Source: Corinectria fuckeliana
Lineage: Eukaryota > Ascomycota > Sordariomycetes > Hypocreales > Nectriaceae
Reading direction: 5' to 3'
NCBI GenBank assembly: GCA_019137255.1
Contig: WPDH01000068.1
Coordinates: 63,388-127,387, forward strand
DNA: 64,000 bases
The position numbers and the translations under genes are program-made. Below the pieces are notes generated by a model. It made no database searches, was not told the origin of the DNA, and was given only the letters and a program-made list of their open reading frames with translations. Position 1 is the first letter of the stretch; each line of letters opens with the position of its first letter. Positions 1 to 10,459 of this stretch are shown in pieces.

Positions 1-2372
1 GATGGCCTAGTCACTCGGCCAACCGAAAACAGTGCGACTCAAGCGGAAGCCCAGCCTCCCGTCGGTCGGGTTCGCAAGCAGGTTTCGCGAGCCTGCGACT
101 GGTGTCGTGCGAGAAGAATCCGATGCGACAACGGACAGCCATGTCGAGCCTGTCTCAGACGGAATGCGCAGTGTGCGCGCGAGGGAGTTGAGGCTGGTGA
201 GCCGAGGACGTTGCCACAGGCCCTGAGGTACAAAGCCATCTGAAATGCCGTGGGCAATGAAGGTCGAGCTGTTCGTTCTGAATGTCACTGATGTGGAATG
301 CATCTAGAGAAATCGACAGACTGAAAATGTGCGTCAAGGACCTGGAGACCGAGCTGCTCCGGTACAAATCGCAGTCCAGCACAACGCCTGACCAGAGTTC
401 CGACTCGTCGAGTCTAGAATACGGCCGCCAATTCTCTTCAAGCGACGTCTCGCCACTTACACCGGCGCTGACAACTTTGTCTTTAACTCCGGCTTCAAGA
501 CCCCAGTGGGAAGGCATCCACGTCGCCACAGCCCGGTCCGACCAGGCCTCGTACTACGGCCCTACCTCGTCCTTCTACTTCATGAGCCGCATCGGGGGCT
601 ACCTCGGCAAGGCCCTGCAGCAGCCGTTTGTCGATCGGAGCCTGCAGCCTCGGGGAGCGAACCGTAGTACGCATCTAGGGACTGCCCTGGACGACGGAGA
701 TGAGCGGGAGGATGCTGTTCACCCGACGGCAAGGGTCGATGGACGAGCTGGCCCCCTCACTCGCGCACAGGAAGAGACCTTTCTGGGTCTGTTCTGGGAA
801 GGATACCACTGCTTGCAGCCTGTCGTTGACGAAGTCGAGTTCCGGAGACACTTTGCCTCGCTCTGGGACCCATCTGGACTGCGGCGGAAGCAGTCTCCTC
901 TGGTGGACATCATCATTGCTCTTTGCTTACAGTACGGGAGTACTATCATCCCTGGCGGCTCGGCTGATTCGTCTGATCGTGACACGCCTATGGAGGATGC
1001 CACGATTGCGGGGCGGTGGTACTACCGCCGGTCACAAGCCCTGCTCACGGCCGATCTCGAGAGCCCCTCCATCACGACGGTGCAGTGCTACCTGTTTATC
1101 GCCATCTACCTCTGCTGCGCTTCGTTCCAGAACATGTGCCACATCGTCACTGCGCAGGCGCTTCGGACCGCTCAAGTGCTGGGTCTGCATCTGGAGCCGC
1201 CGCTGGACTTGGCTTACGGCGAGAGGGAGCTTCGCAAGAGGATCTGGTGGGCGCTGTGGGCAATGGATGCCAAGACGTCAGCCAAGCACGGCCGTCCGTT
1301 CCTCGTCGACCGGGCCCAAGTGACAGTCACGCTGCCGTCCGACGCCCCGGAAGCCGCCTTTTACAACAGCGCAAGCCTCGGGTCTTACGGGCCCAGCGTC
1401 ACCTGGCTGACCTACGCGGTCCAGTCCAATAGGCTGTTCCTCGCCATGGTCGATGTCCACAACTTGCTGTTCGTCAAGTGCGGAGAGGTCATGAGCCGAG
1501 ACGACCTCACGTGCCTGTACCACGACCCCGAGGCGTTGGAATCTTGCGCCAAAGTCCTGGCCGCGAAGCTCCCGGATATGCGGAACTGGGCCGACAACGT
1601 TCCCCCGGGGTTGAGAACGCGGCGTGTGGACGGCGGCGAGCCCTTTTCCGTCGACCATTCCGCTGTTGAGCTAGAGGCTCTCGCCCCAAAGTGGCTCCGG
1701 CTGCAGCGTATATGCCTTGAGCTCATGTACCACAGCATGATGATCAACCTCGCCCGTCCCTTCATCAGCTTTTACTCGCATTTGGGGTCCGTCACGCCTG
1801 CTGCCGAGCGTCTCGCCACAACGTGCGTCGACCACGCCGTTGCCTACACGTTGATCACGCACCAGGTCGTCGCCGAATCGGATCTCCTGAGGGGATGGAC
1901 CGAGTATTTCAGCCTGCAATGGAACGCCGCCATCACCATCGTCGGCTTCGTCCTCGCGTATCCCCTTCACCCCCGCACGCCTGGGGCACGCCAGGCACTG
2001 GACAAAGCCATTATCACCTTTACCACTTGGGGTGAGACATTTCTCGTAAGCGCCGATGCAGCAGCGATTACGAGAGACTTGATTGCAAAGGCCGATCTGC
2101 TGGCCCAACGCCTGAACAGCGGAATCCCCGCGGCCGATGCTCCAGAGACGGATCCTGCAGCTACGGTCGCTGGCACGAGCGTTAACAATGAGGCTCCGAG
2201 CGGTGGAGGCGACGACGCGTTGGCGTGGCTTGATCCTAGCCGACAAGAGGACGACCAGTTCAGCCACTTTATGGATTGGGCATTGTCCGTGGATTCCTTC
2301 AACAGCTATGAGACATTTTTCGACGCAGGCAACTCGGCAGATCCCTGGGCGTTTGGAGCTGGGCGGGTATAG
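1..2372 (+). CDS. Zn2Cys6 fungal-specific transcription factor, 5' partial
   Basis: Probable nuclear DNA-binding regulator. Exons 1-227 and 308-2372; the 80-nt intron (donor GTACAA at 228, acceptor CTAG ending 307) joins the frames exactly. The first exon is open from base 1 with no in-frame ATG, so the start lies upstream of the window. It encodes a complete zinc cluster at 94-174 (CDWC, six residues, C, then CRAC and a final C), followed after the intron by a short linker predicted to coil. The rest is a fungal_trans (PF04082-type) region: an IIIALCLQYGS stretch, a TAQALRTAQVLGLH helix and an RKRIWWALWAMD motif. The acidic, aromatic C-terminus is typical of an activation domain. About 763 residues are inside the window. 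Target genes are unknown; the nearest downstream gene is the WSC protein at 3003. Confidence 0.9.
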
Positions 2373-3002
2373 GATACATTGTACACACGCAGTACCTCGT
2401 GCATCACGGTTGCTGTTCCTGGGTATCTTTGGGTTTGATAGCAGCAACGTTGGACCGCCGACCACGCGAGTGCTATCGCCACGTTCAAACTGTCGTCTGA
2501 AGGTTCTGCCATGTCCGACCGGCAACGGGGCCGATAAGCTGCAAAGCTGATTCACTGCGCCAGTAGGAACGCCGACAGCTCGTTTAGGCTTTGCGGAAGA
2601 GCTCTTAGCCTTTGCGTCGGCCATGCTACGCACTAATCCGTCCCTGAGTCGTTGGCACTTGGCGGAGAATCAAGCGAGGCTAGCCCGAGACTGACGCTAT
2701 CTCGACTCGAATGCATTCCTCTAGTCCACTAGACCTGAGCCGCATTCCTGAAGCGTTATTCCGAAGGGTGATTAACTCGGATCTCGGGCCAAAACTCCAT
2801 CACTCCCCATCGTCACTCACCGTTCCCACGACCACGTTGCTTCTGTGTATAATCGTGACGGTCCCCATCCTAAAAGATCGGGTTACCTGTCGATCACCAT
2901 TAGGGTTCAGCTTCATACCGAGCCGTTTATCGAACAACGGCCATCCTGACTTATCAATTACTTTCCACCCTCTCTTCAAACCCGACCGCCACGTGTCTTA
3001 AC
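2373..3002. other. Intergenic region upstream of the WSC protein gene
   Basis: This holds the 3' flank of the regulator and the promoter of the DUF1996/WSC gene. The last 60 bases are pyrimidine-rich, and a CACGTG E-box palindrome lies at 2990-2995, just upstream of the ATG at 3003. No additional gene is supported. Confidence 0.5.
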
Positions 3003-5426
3003 ATGGTCAACCACCAAAAGACCCTTCTGGGGCTCTTGAACCTCGCTGCTTCAGCCGATGCCTACTGGCGCATGTCATGCGGCCTGATACAGACCGGACG
3101 CGTCGATCCCATCCTCAGCCCGGGATCCGTCTCCGGACACGTCCACAAGGTCTCGGGGGCCAGCAACTTTGGCATGAACCCGAGCTACAACGACCTCATC
3201 TCATCGCAATGCACGTCTTGCGAGATCCAAGACGACAAGTCTGCGTACTGGACCCCACAGCTCTACTACCAGCACGGCAACGGTAGCTTCGAGATTGTCC
3301 CCAACAGCGGCACTGTCGTGTACTATCTCGGCCGCGGCGACAACAGGTCGAACATTGAGCCGTTTCCACCCGGGTTCAAGATGGTATCGGGTGACAGCAC
3401 TGCCCGATCCGAAGATACCACGACAATGACATACAGCAACCCCAAGTCTGCGGGTCGTCTTCAGGCCGAGCGTGTCAGCTTCGCCTGTCTAGACAGCTCC
3501 GGTGCCTTGGCCGAGCAGCCCTACATGTTCCGCACCGACTGCGACAACGGCATGCGAGCACAGATCCAGTTTCAGTCGTGCTGGAACGGGGGCGACTACC
3601 AAACTGACCAGAGCCACGTTGCGTACATGTCACAAATCGACAATGGAGTCTGCCCGCCAACCCATCCTCACCTGCTACCCCATCTGTTCTTCGAGGTTAT
3701 CTACGGAGTCAACGACATTGCCAAGACCAAAGGCGGCAAGTTTGTGTTTGCAAACGGAGACACTACTGGCTACGGCTTCCACGGCGACTTTCTCAACGGC
3801 TGGAACGCGGCTGTTCTCTCGAGTGCCGTCAAGCAATGCATCAACAACGACACCCTCAACGGGGTCATTGCCAGCTGCCCGCCGCTGGCTGCATCGCAGA
3901 CGCCGTATTTCAGCACAAACTGCCCCGAGCGACGACCCATCCTCAACGAGACGGTCCGAGGCCTTCTCGCCCATCTCCCGGGCTGCAACCCCGTCACCAG
4001 CGGTCCCGACCGGGCGCCGCAGCAGGTTTGTGCTGTGCAGCCGGCGGCAAACGACTTTGGCAATGCCACCTCGGGCGCAATGTTCAACCCCGCCGTGGGA
4101 GACAAGCTAGGGACCTGGGCGTACGTCGGCTGTGCGGCAGAGGGCTCCTCTAGGACGCTGAACCAGTATGCCGTCTCCTCCAACGCCATGACCATCGACT
4201 CCTGCACGGCGTCTTGCAAGGCCCAGGGCTACCCCCTCGCCGGTCTCGAGAACTCTCGCGAATGCTACTGCGCGAGCGCCCTCGCAAGCGATGCCTCATA
4301 CACGAAAGCCACGACGTGCGCCTCCACGTCCAAGATGGTCTGCGGAGGCAACCAGACGCAGTGGTGCGGGGCCCCCAACTTGCTCACCGTGTGGAACGAC
4401 ACCTCGTACACACCGCCAGCGCCTCTCGTCGTCGGGTCGACCAAGATCGCCAAGGGCAGTGCGGCGTACCATGGATGCTGGTCCGAAGCGAGCAACGGCC
4501 GAGCCCTCGCGTCCGACAGCACCACCAACACCACCGGCATGACCAACGAGATGTGCGTGGCCTACTGCAAAGCAGGCGGCTATCTGTATGCCGGCACCGA
4601 GTACTCCCAGGAGTGCTACTGCGGGAACACCATCGGCGGCACGAACATCACGGACATAACCCAATGCTCCATGAAGTGCAGGGGCGACATGTTCAGCTAC
4701 TGCGGCGCAGGCAGCAAGCTCAGCGTCTGGCAGATCGCACAAGTCGCAAAGTCAACAGCCCCTGTCACCGCGCTCGACGGCACTGCACTCTACGTGGGCT
4801 GTTACACTGACGGCGTTGCCGGTGGCCGCACGCTGCCCAGTTCCTCCTTCACCGGCTCCTCCGTCACGCTTGATTCGTGTGCCGCCTTTTGTAAGAAGGG
4901 CAATTACCCGCTGTTTGGCATGGAGTACAGCTCGGAATGCTACTGCGGGTACGCACCCAAGACTCAGGCTACGCTGGCAGGCGACGGCGACTGTAGGATG
5001 ACCTGCGCCGGCAACAAGACGCAGATATGCGGCGGGAGCTCGCGTATCTCTGTCTGGAACAACACCATGTACTACACAGCCGCAGCCACCCCGCCTGCTT
5101 ACAACAAGAGCAAGACCAAGCAGCCGTACACGTATCTAGGCTGCTACACCGAGGGCGCAAGTAAGAAAGCGCTCCCGCAGGCCAAGAAGACTGACGCGAA
5201 GCTGATGACGATTGACGTCTGCTCGGCTTTCTGCTCGGGCAAGGGCTACTCCTACATGGGAGTCGAGAACGGCCAGGACTGCTACTGTAGCAGCGCTGTG
5301 CCGGCGAATGGCAGTAAGAAGACCGCGGAATCGGCCTGCAAGTTGCCGTGCAAGGGCGACAGCTCAGCGACGTGCGGTGCGCGCGACAGACTGAATGTCT
5401 ACAAGATGGCGAGTAAATCGTCTTAG
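3003..5426 (+). CDS. Secreted DUF1996 protein with four WSC domains
   Basis: Single-exon gene of 807 residues. The N-terminus (MVNHQKTLLGLLNLAASADA) is a signal peptide. Residues about 21-270 match the DUF1996 family (PF09362): YWRMSCGLIQTGRVDPI near the start, then SGHVHKVSG and an FPPGFKM segment. Four WSC cysteine modules (PF01822) follow, beginning near residues 371, 487, 594 and 708, each with a GC(Y/W)xE/D opening and an ECYC core. WSC domains bind carbohydrate, and DUF1996-WSC proteins are extracellular or wall-associated in fungi. No transmembrane segment or GPI signal follows the last WSC module, so secretion rather than a membrane stress sensor is inferred. The catalytic role of DUF1996 is unknown. 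Confidence 0.92.
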   Translation: MVNHQKTLLGLLNLAASADAYWRMSCGLIQTGRVDPILSPGSVSGHVHKVSGASNFGMNPSYNDLISSQCTSCEIQDDKSAYWTPQLYYQHGNGSFEIVPNSGTVVYYLGRGDNRSNIEPFPPGFKMVSGDSTARSEDTTTMTYSNPKSAGRLQAERVSFACLDSSGALAEQPYMFRTDCDNGMRAQIQFQSCWNGGDYQTDQSHVAYMSQIDNGVCPPTHPHLLPHLFFEVIYGVNDIAKTKGGKFVFANGDTTGYGFHGDFLNGWNAAVLSSAVKQCINNDTLNGVIASCPPLAASQTPYFSTNCPERRPILNETVRGLLAHLPGCNPVTSGPDRAPQQVCAVQPAANDFGNATSGAMFNPAVGDKLGTWAYVGCAAEGSSRTLNQYAVSSNAMTIDSCTASCKAQGYPLAGLENSRECYCASALASDASYTKATTCASTSKMVCGGNQTQWCGAPNLLTVWNDTSYTPPAPLVVGSTKIAKGSAAYHGCWSEASNGRALASDSTTNTTGMTNEMCVAYCKAGGYLYAGTEYSQECYCGNTIGGTNITDITQCSMKCRGDMFSYCGAGSKLSVWQIAQVAKSTAPVTALDGTALYVGCYTDGVAGGRTLPSSSFTGSSVTLDSCAAFCKKGNYPLFGMEYSSECYCGYAPKTQATLAGDGDCRMTCAGNKTQICGGSSRISVWNNTMYYTAAATPPAYNKSKTKQPYTYLGCYTEGASKKALPQAKKTDAKLMTIDVCSAFCSGKGYSYMGVENGQDCYCSSAVPANGSKKTAESACKLPCKGDSSATCGARDRLNVYKMASKSS

Positions 5427-6179
5427 GATATGAGGATATGCCCCTTTACGATATGACGAAGCATGAGTCTTTATAGCAGTTAATTTATGCAAGCTTAATT
5501 ACTTGTTCACTTCCATTGAAGTAGCGACTCTGCTGTCTACTCGTTGTAAAAGACTTCATAGTCCGTCGCTGATGGATCACATTAGTGAAGACAGACCTCC
5601 CGGGTAAGTGTTGTCTGGGCTGGTATGTTCACGCTGAAGTGAGCTATCCACCAACAAACTGGCCAAAATCCTGATCACCAAAACAATACATGGCAAGACT
5701 TGGATGACAAAGGTCACCCGGACAGCTACCCGCACAATCTCGGCCTTGATGAACCGGGGCGGCTTGCCCACTAAACCCCAGCGGGAAGACATATCATTTC
5801 AGCTGAAAGCTAAGACGGTCGACTCTAAAGCCCACTCTAGTAGCAGACAGACTATCGCACAGCTAAGTAGTTCGTCTCATCGTGGTATGATGTTCATTTC
5901 CTCGATCACCTCTCTAGTCCAACCATTGTTCCTTACCCATGCATTTTTGGCTTAGTTTGTAGATACAGCAATAATCCCCAGAGACTCAACTGTCTAGACT
6001 CGATTCAGAGCGAAGAGACGTGGAATCACAAGTATGACTCAGTCCCAAGATGCCCATTCCAAGATAGTACTAGCGGGTCCGAAGGGAGCGTTTGACAAGC
6101 ACCATTTGATATAATAACGCTTGGCTCTCGCGGCTTTCAACATTTACATGTTCGGATATTGATACATAAACATGTTCAA
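5427..6179. other. Intergenic region
   Basis: About 750 bases between two same-strand genes. Only short open frames without domain character are present. It must contain the 3' end of the WSC gene and the promoter of the homeodomain gene; no repeat or RNA gene was recognised. Confidence 0.4.
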
Positions 6180-9102
6180 ATGTCTGCCCCGGATGACTCA
6201 AACCTCAACCTTGGCCTGGGTGACGCGATAGAGGATTCGCTATCTGCCCAGTTGGCCTTTGAACAGACATTCAATGACCTCACCTACGACAACATCAGCA
6301 TCGATATCAACAACGACAACTCGGGGTTTCTCGCCGACGAGCTATTCAAGGAGCTCGACAGCACAGATTTCACACATTCAGACGGGCAAATTAATACCCT
6401 AGACGCCTCTGAACCCAACTCTACAGCATCATCAACGGCTCTTCACCCACCGCAGACGCCAACGGCCAACGGGGCACCCCCGCCCAAAATCGGGTCTCGC
6501 TTCTCTCGAGACTCGGTGCGAGTCCTGCGAACCTGGCTCACGGCTCACAGCCGACATCCTTTCGCCAGCGAAGCCGAGAACCAGAGGCTGCAGCGCCAGA
6601 CAGGCCTGTCGAAGGCCCAAATCACAAACTGGCTTTCGAATGCTCGGCGTCGCTATAGAATCCAAGGCCAGAACCCTGCCTTGCCGCAGAACCAGGACCC
6701 TCTGACGGGCGTCGTTGAGATCCCCCAAAGACCGGGAACCCCGGCGCCGAAGTCGAGGACGGAGCTCATGAACCCGCTGGAACGATGGGTTGATTCTCCG
6801 CCGGAAAATGAGGCTGCGACATCGACGGCTATTGCCCGTGCCATGGCATCAAGTTCGAGCCTGTCACCGGGTGAGTCAATGTAGAATTGATGACAGTGGT
6901 TGAACAGTACGTATCCCCTTGTCGCATTTGACTGATACTGTCTCCAGGCCTCAACAGTCCATCCAGCTTTCGTCCCTCCAACGATGGATCGGGCACTCCC
7001 CTTTCTCGAGCTTCCTCCGCTGGCAGCATCATCACGTCACGATCAAGCGGCGGCTCTGCGTACTCTCACGAATCTCAAGATCTGGCCGGATCCCTGAAGC
7101 CCTTTGGCCGCTCTCATACACGTCGAAAAAGACGAATAGCTCATCGACAAATGCATACCAGGACGCCCCTTGTCGCCCCTTTGAACACCTTCCAGTGCAC
7201 GTTCTGTACAGAGACGTTCAAAACCAAGCACAACTGGCAAAGACACGAGAAATCGCTGCATCTCGCAATCGAAAGATGGGCTTGCGCACCAAATGGACCA
7301 CGTGAGATGGACTCGGACCAGGTGCCCGTGTGCGTCTTCTGCGGTCTGGTTGCTCCCGACGACACGCATCTCGAGAGCCACAACTATTCAAACTGCCAGG
7401 AGCGTGAACAAGAAGAACGAACATTCAACCGAAAGGACCATCTCAGTCAGCACCTGCGGCTGGTCCACGACGTGAAGCCTACCGACATTAAGAGACGGCT
7501 GTCTCGATGGAAAGTTGCGGCGCCCGATGTACGATCGCGCTGCGGGTTTTGCGAGATTCCCATGGATACCTGGGAGATTCGAGTCGACCACCTCGCTGAC
7601 CACTTCAAGTCGGGCCGTACGATGGCCGAGTGGAACGGCGACTGGGGCTTCGACATTGACGTGCTTCCCCGAGTTGAAAACTCGATACCCCCGTGTGAGA
7701 TACCTCGAGGTCGAGAACGTGCAAGAAGTAAAAGTGTTAACTCGACCGTTAGACTTGATCGCGACTGAGCGAAACACTCCGTTTCCATTCGAGGCCAGCA
7801 ATGCACCTTTGGAGTCTCCGCCCAACGCATACGAGCTGATTGAGCTCGAGTTGATGCATTTCGTGCAAGGCTACTACGACAGCTCCAAAAGCCTGCCGGA
7901 CTCGAGCGAGATGCAGTTTGAGGCTTGTCGCATCATTCTCGCGTCCGAAGCCTTGTCGTGCCAGGAAACCCCAACCTCGTCGTGGCTGCGCGATCTGATC
8001 ATGTTCTCGGACACCATCGTGCGCCGAGCCAAGTTCAGCCCCATGCGCTCAAGCGCTGAAAGCCGGCTGCCAGTTCTGAGGATTGTTGGCCAGGACAGCC
8101 TGTTTGAATCATGCCCACTGGAGACGCAGCTCTGTGATTTTATTATGCGGGCTGATGAGTCTGTCTCTCTGACCGACTACGCGCTTCAGCAAGAGGCGTC
8201 GCGGATCATCCGGGGCATCGAGGACCAATCGACTACCCCTGCCGAGTTTATAGCTCGTTGGCTTCTTGAACTAGTTGCCTCTTCCACCGGCTGGCTCCAC
8301 GGATTTCGGCTTCGAGCTCGTATCCCCAAAGCTGAAGTCAGTATGGAGATGGGCCAATGGTTCACAGACTCATCCAAGATCGATTCTATTACGAGAAGCT
8401 ACAGCGAGCTGGAACGAAGATTATCGGAATACCTGGACCTACTTCGGGCCCATGGAGTCGAACCGGATGACGCGACCCTCCAACGCCAGGCACAGCATCT
8501 CATTGCACAGTTTGACGACGATGAGTGGAAGCAGGCCGCCTTGTGCAACCATTCATGGCTTATGCCCTTCAAGAGACGATACCTCCTCAATCCTAACAGC
8601 CAAGCCCTGCCGAATCACTCTCGCCTCAACAGCGCAAACGTCGGAGAGTTAATGTCCCTCGGGTCAACCCCAACTGCACAGCGATCGCACGCTACCTCAA
8701 GCCCAAGCTATTCCAGCGCATCTGGTAAATCCGGAGACGGGGCTACAGGACCAACCTTTGTGTATAGCAGCATCCTGTCATCCTTTGTGAAGAGTAGCAT
8801 ACTGTATCCCCACAACGCCAACTTCCATCGATGGGTAGGGCTGGAGTTGGCCCGGTGGGTGGTAGCAACCATGTCGCCGAACAACCCCAATCAGCATGTC
8901 CCGACAGATCAAGAGCTACAGCATCAAGCCAGGTGCATATACTACGACGAGTAAGTTGCAGAATCTTGACCAGCAAGGATATATCCTCGTCTGACATTAA
9001 TTCGGCAGTGATGATCCGTTGAATCAGACCCCGGCCGACAACACGGAATGGCTACGCCGGTTCAAGCTTGAGTTTGGTATATCAAACGAGTCCAACCTTT
9101 GA
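6180..9102 (+). CDS. Homeodomain (KN type) plus C2H2 zinc finger protein
   Basis: Four exons: 6180-6870, 6948-7694, 7753-8950 and 9009-9102; the introns are 77, 58 and 58 nt with GTGAGT, GTGAGA and GTAAGT donors. The ATG at 6180 is chosen because the upstream in-frame start is only a TTG. Residues about 106-162 form a TALE/KN homeodomain (a WLTAHSRHPF loop and the recognition helix ITNWLSNARRRYR). A Ser/Thr-rich linker with a basic RRKRR patch leads to a C2H2 finger (CTFC, then HxxxxH) near residue 314, and further Cys/His pairs lie in exon 2. The C-terminal 430 residues contain four degenerate copies of an LQxEAxxI-type helical module (see findings). Nuclear regulator by inference; the target is unknown. 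The gene appears intact. Confidence 0.88.
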
Positions 9103-10459
9103 CTCTCTTCACAGCTGCTAGTCCCTCGGCAGAACACCTTCACCAAGAAATGCATGGCAACGGTTGAGAAGCCGAGGCCATCGCTATTGATCAAAGAAAA
9201 GGGACGGATAAATCGCTACCCTATCGTCCAAATATTGGAGAAAAAAGTTTCCATCGAAACTAAATAATCCTGTCCATGACCGTGCACTGAACTATCAACC
9301 CGAGCTGCTAGCTGAAATGTACGCAAGCCTGATTCCGTTCTGCCTCGGCGTGTTGAAGACGGACAACGCCATCGAGTCATGATGTGCTTGCTGACGTGAT
9401 GGTCACATGTTGAAGCAGGAAGTTGTAGGATACCATGAGTCTGCTAGAAACCTGAATTACAATGGGTCCTCGGAGGTGTTTACCTAGGTATTTTACTGGT
9501 CACACTGAACGTCCATTCATCTTCCCAGCCACACATCACCACGTGTTAGTCGTGACCGCAGTCCCATTCCACCACACACAGCCTGGTCTTGGGCTCCATA
9601 CCTTTGGTTTGCAATTCGTGAGAGACGACAAGTCTGCATCCCGCTACTAGAATGAAATTGACTTTGGTGAGCAATGAAGCGAATGAAGCTATTCTGTCCT
9701 TTTATCAACAATCGACAGGGGTGTAGTAGCTTTATTTTTAGTTTTAAACAGGTTTACCACATGTCTAACTCGTGTATTGATTGATTACTGGCTGTGGGGC
9801 GTATTAGGTTCATAATGTGAGGTATTAGCTTAGATGCTAATACTAGATTGAGCAAGTTAATTGAATCTCTTACCGTTAGCCCGAACAAGGAGTGATGCAT
9901 AAAAACCTAATCCCCTAGTGTATCCCACTCGGGTCGAATAATACGAGCTCTGGATCTTGGCTCTGTACATCACGTAAGCTATGAACCTGGCTATGAACCT
10001 GGCTATGAACCAGGGTCCCAGGGGTAAACTAGGATCCTTTGTTCCGTTGAAACATGTCGAAACAGGCAGTGCAAACTCAATACCACCACGTCGCTTATGA
10101 AATCATTACGAGCGAGGCCGGAGACGGCTAGAGTGGGAAGCTCGAACCCCTGAAAATAGCTTCTAGCTGCCGGGCCTGCATCCGCCTTTGGCAGCTGGCC
10201 CCCTTGCTACAGTTGGGAAATGACCTCGGCTCAGCTTTGGGTAACAAATAAAGTTCCGATCGGGAATCCGTGCCGGTATTTTACGCCCATTATTAGCTGG
10301 GATGAATATGTACCTGCCTAAGGGGGGGGGATCCCTCGGATAGCCGGAGGGCTTGATGAGATCATAAGAGACAGCGCTTCGCCAGTGGGATACCAAATAC
10401 CGTCCATCTAGTTCATCCTCCGTGCTAGTACATTCATTCATTCATTCCCAATCATCACA
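9103..10459. other. Intergenic region, partly AT-rich, with short repeats
   Basis: A 1.36-kb gap. Bases about 9720-9960 are clearly AT-rich. A 12-base unit (CTATGAACCTGG) is repeated three times at 9979-10014, the last copy with one change. A (CATT)n microsatellite at 10431-10447 lies in the presumed 5' leader of the GMC gene. No coding frame was recognised. Confidence 0.5.
9979..10014 (+). repeat. Three tandem copies of a 12-base unit
   Basis: CTATGAACCTGG occurs at 9979-9990 and 9991-10002, and a copy with one T-to-A change (CTATGAACCAGG) occupies 10003-10014. It is a simple minisatellite in non-coding DNA upstream of the GMC oxidoreductase gene. Confidence 0.9.

Noticed and set aside
700..1323. 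Plus-strand frame of 207 codons overlapping the first regulator.
   Set aside because: Arg/Ser-rich shadow in another frame of a gene with clear fungal_trans motifs; no domain of its own.
1671..2633. Minus-strand frame of 320 codons opposite the regulator's 3' half.
   Set aside because: Antisense shadow of a GC-rich exon; composition is not protein-like and no motif is present.
6148..6179. Upstream start for the homeodomain gene (TTG at 6159, ATG at 6148).
   Set aside because: TTG is not a normal fungal start and the ATG at 6148 is out of frame; ATG 6180 (MSAPDDSN) is the first good in-frame start.
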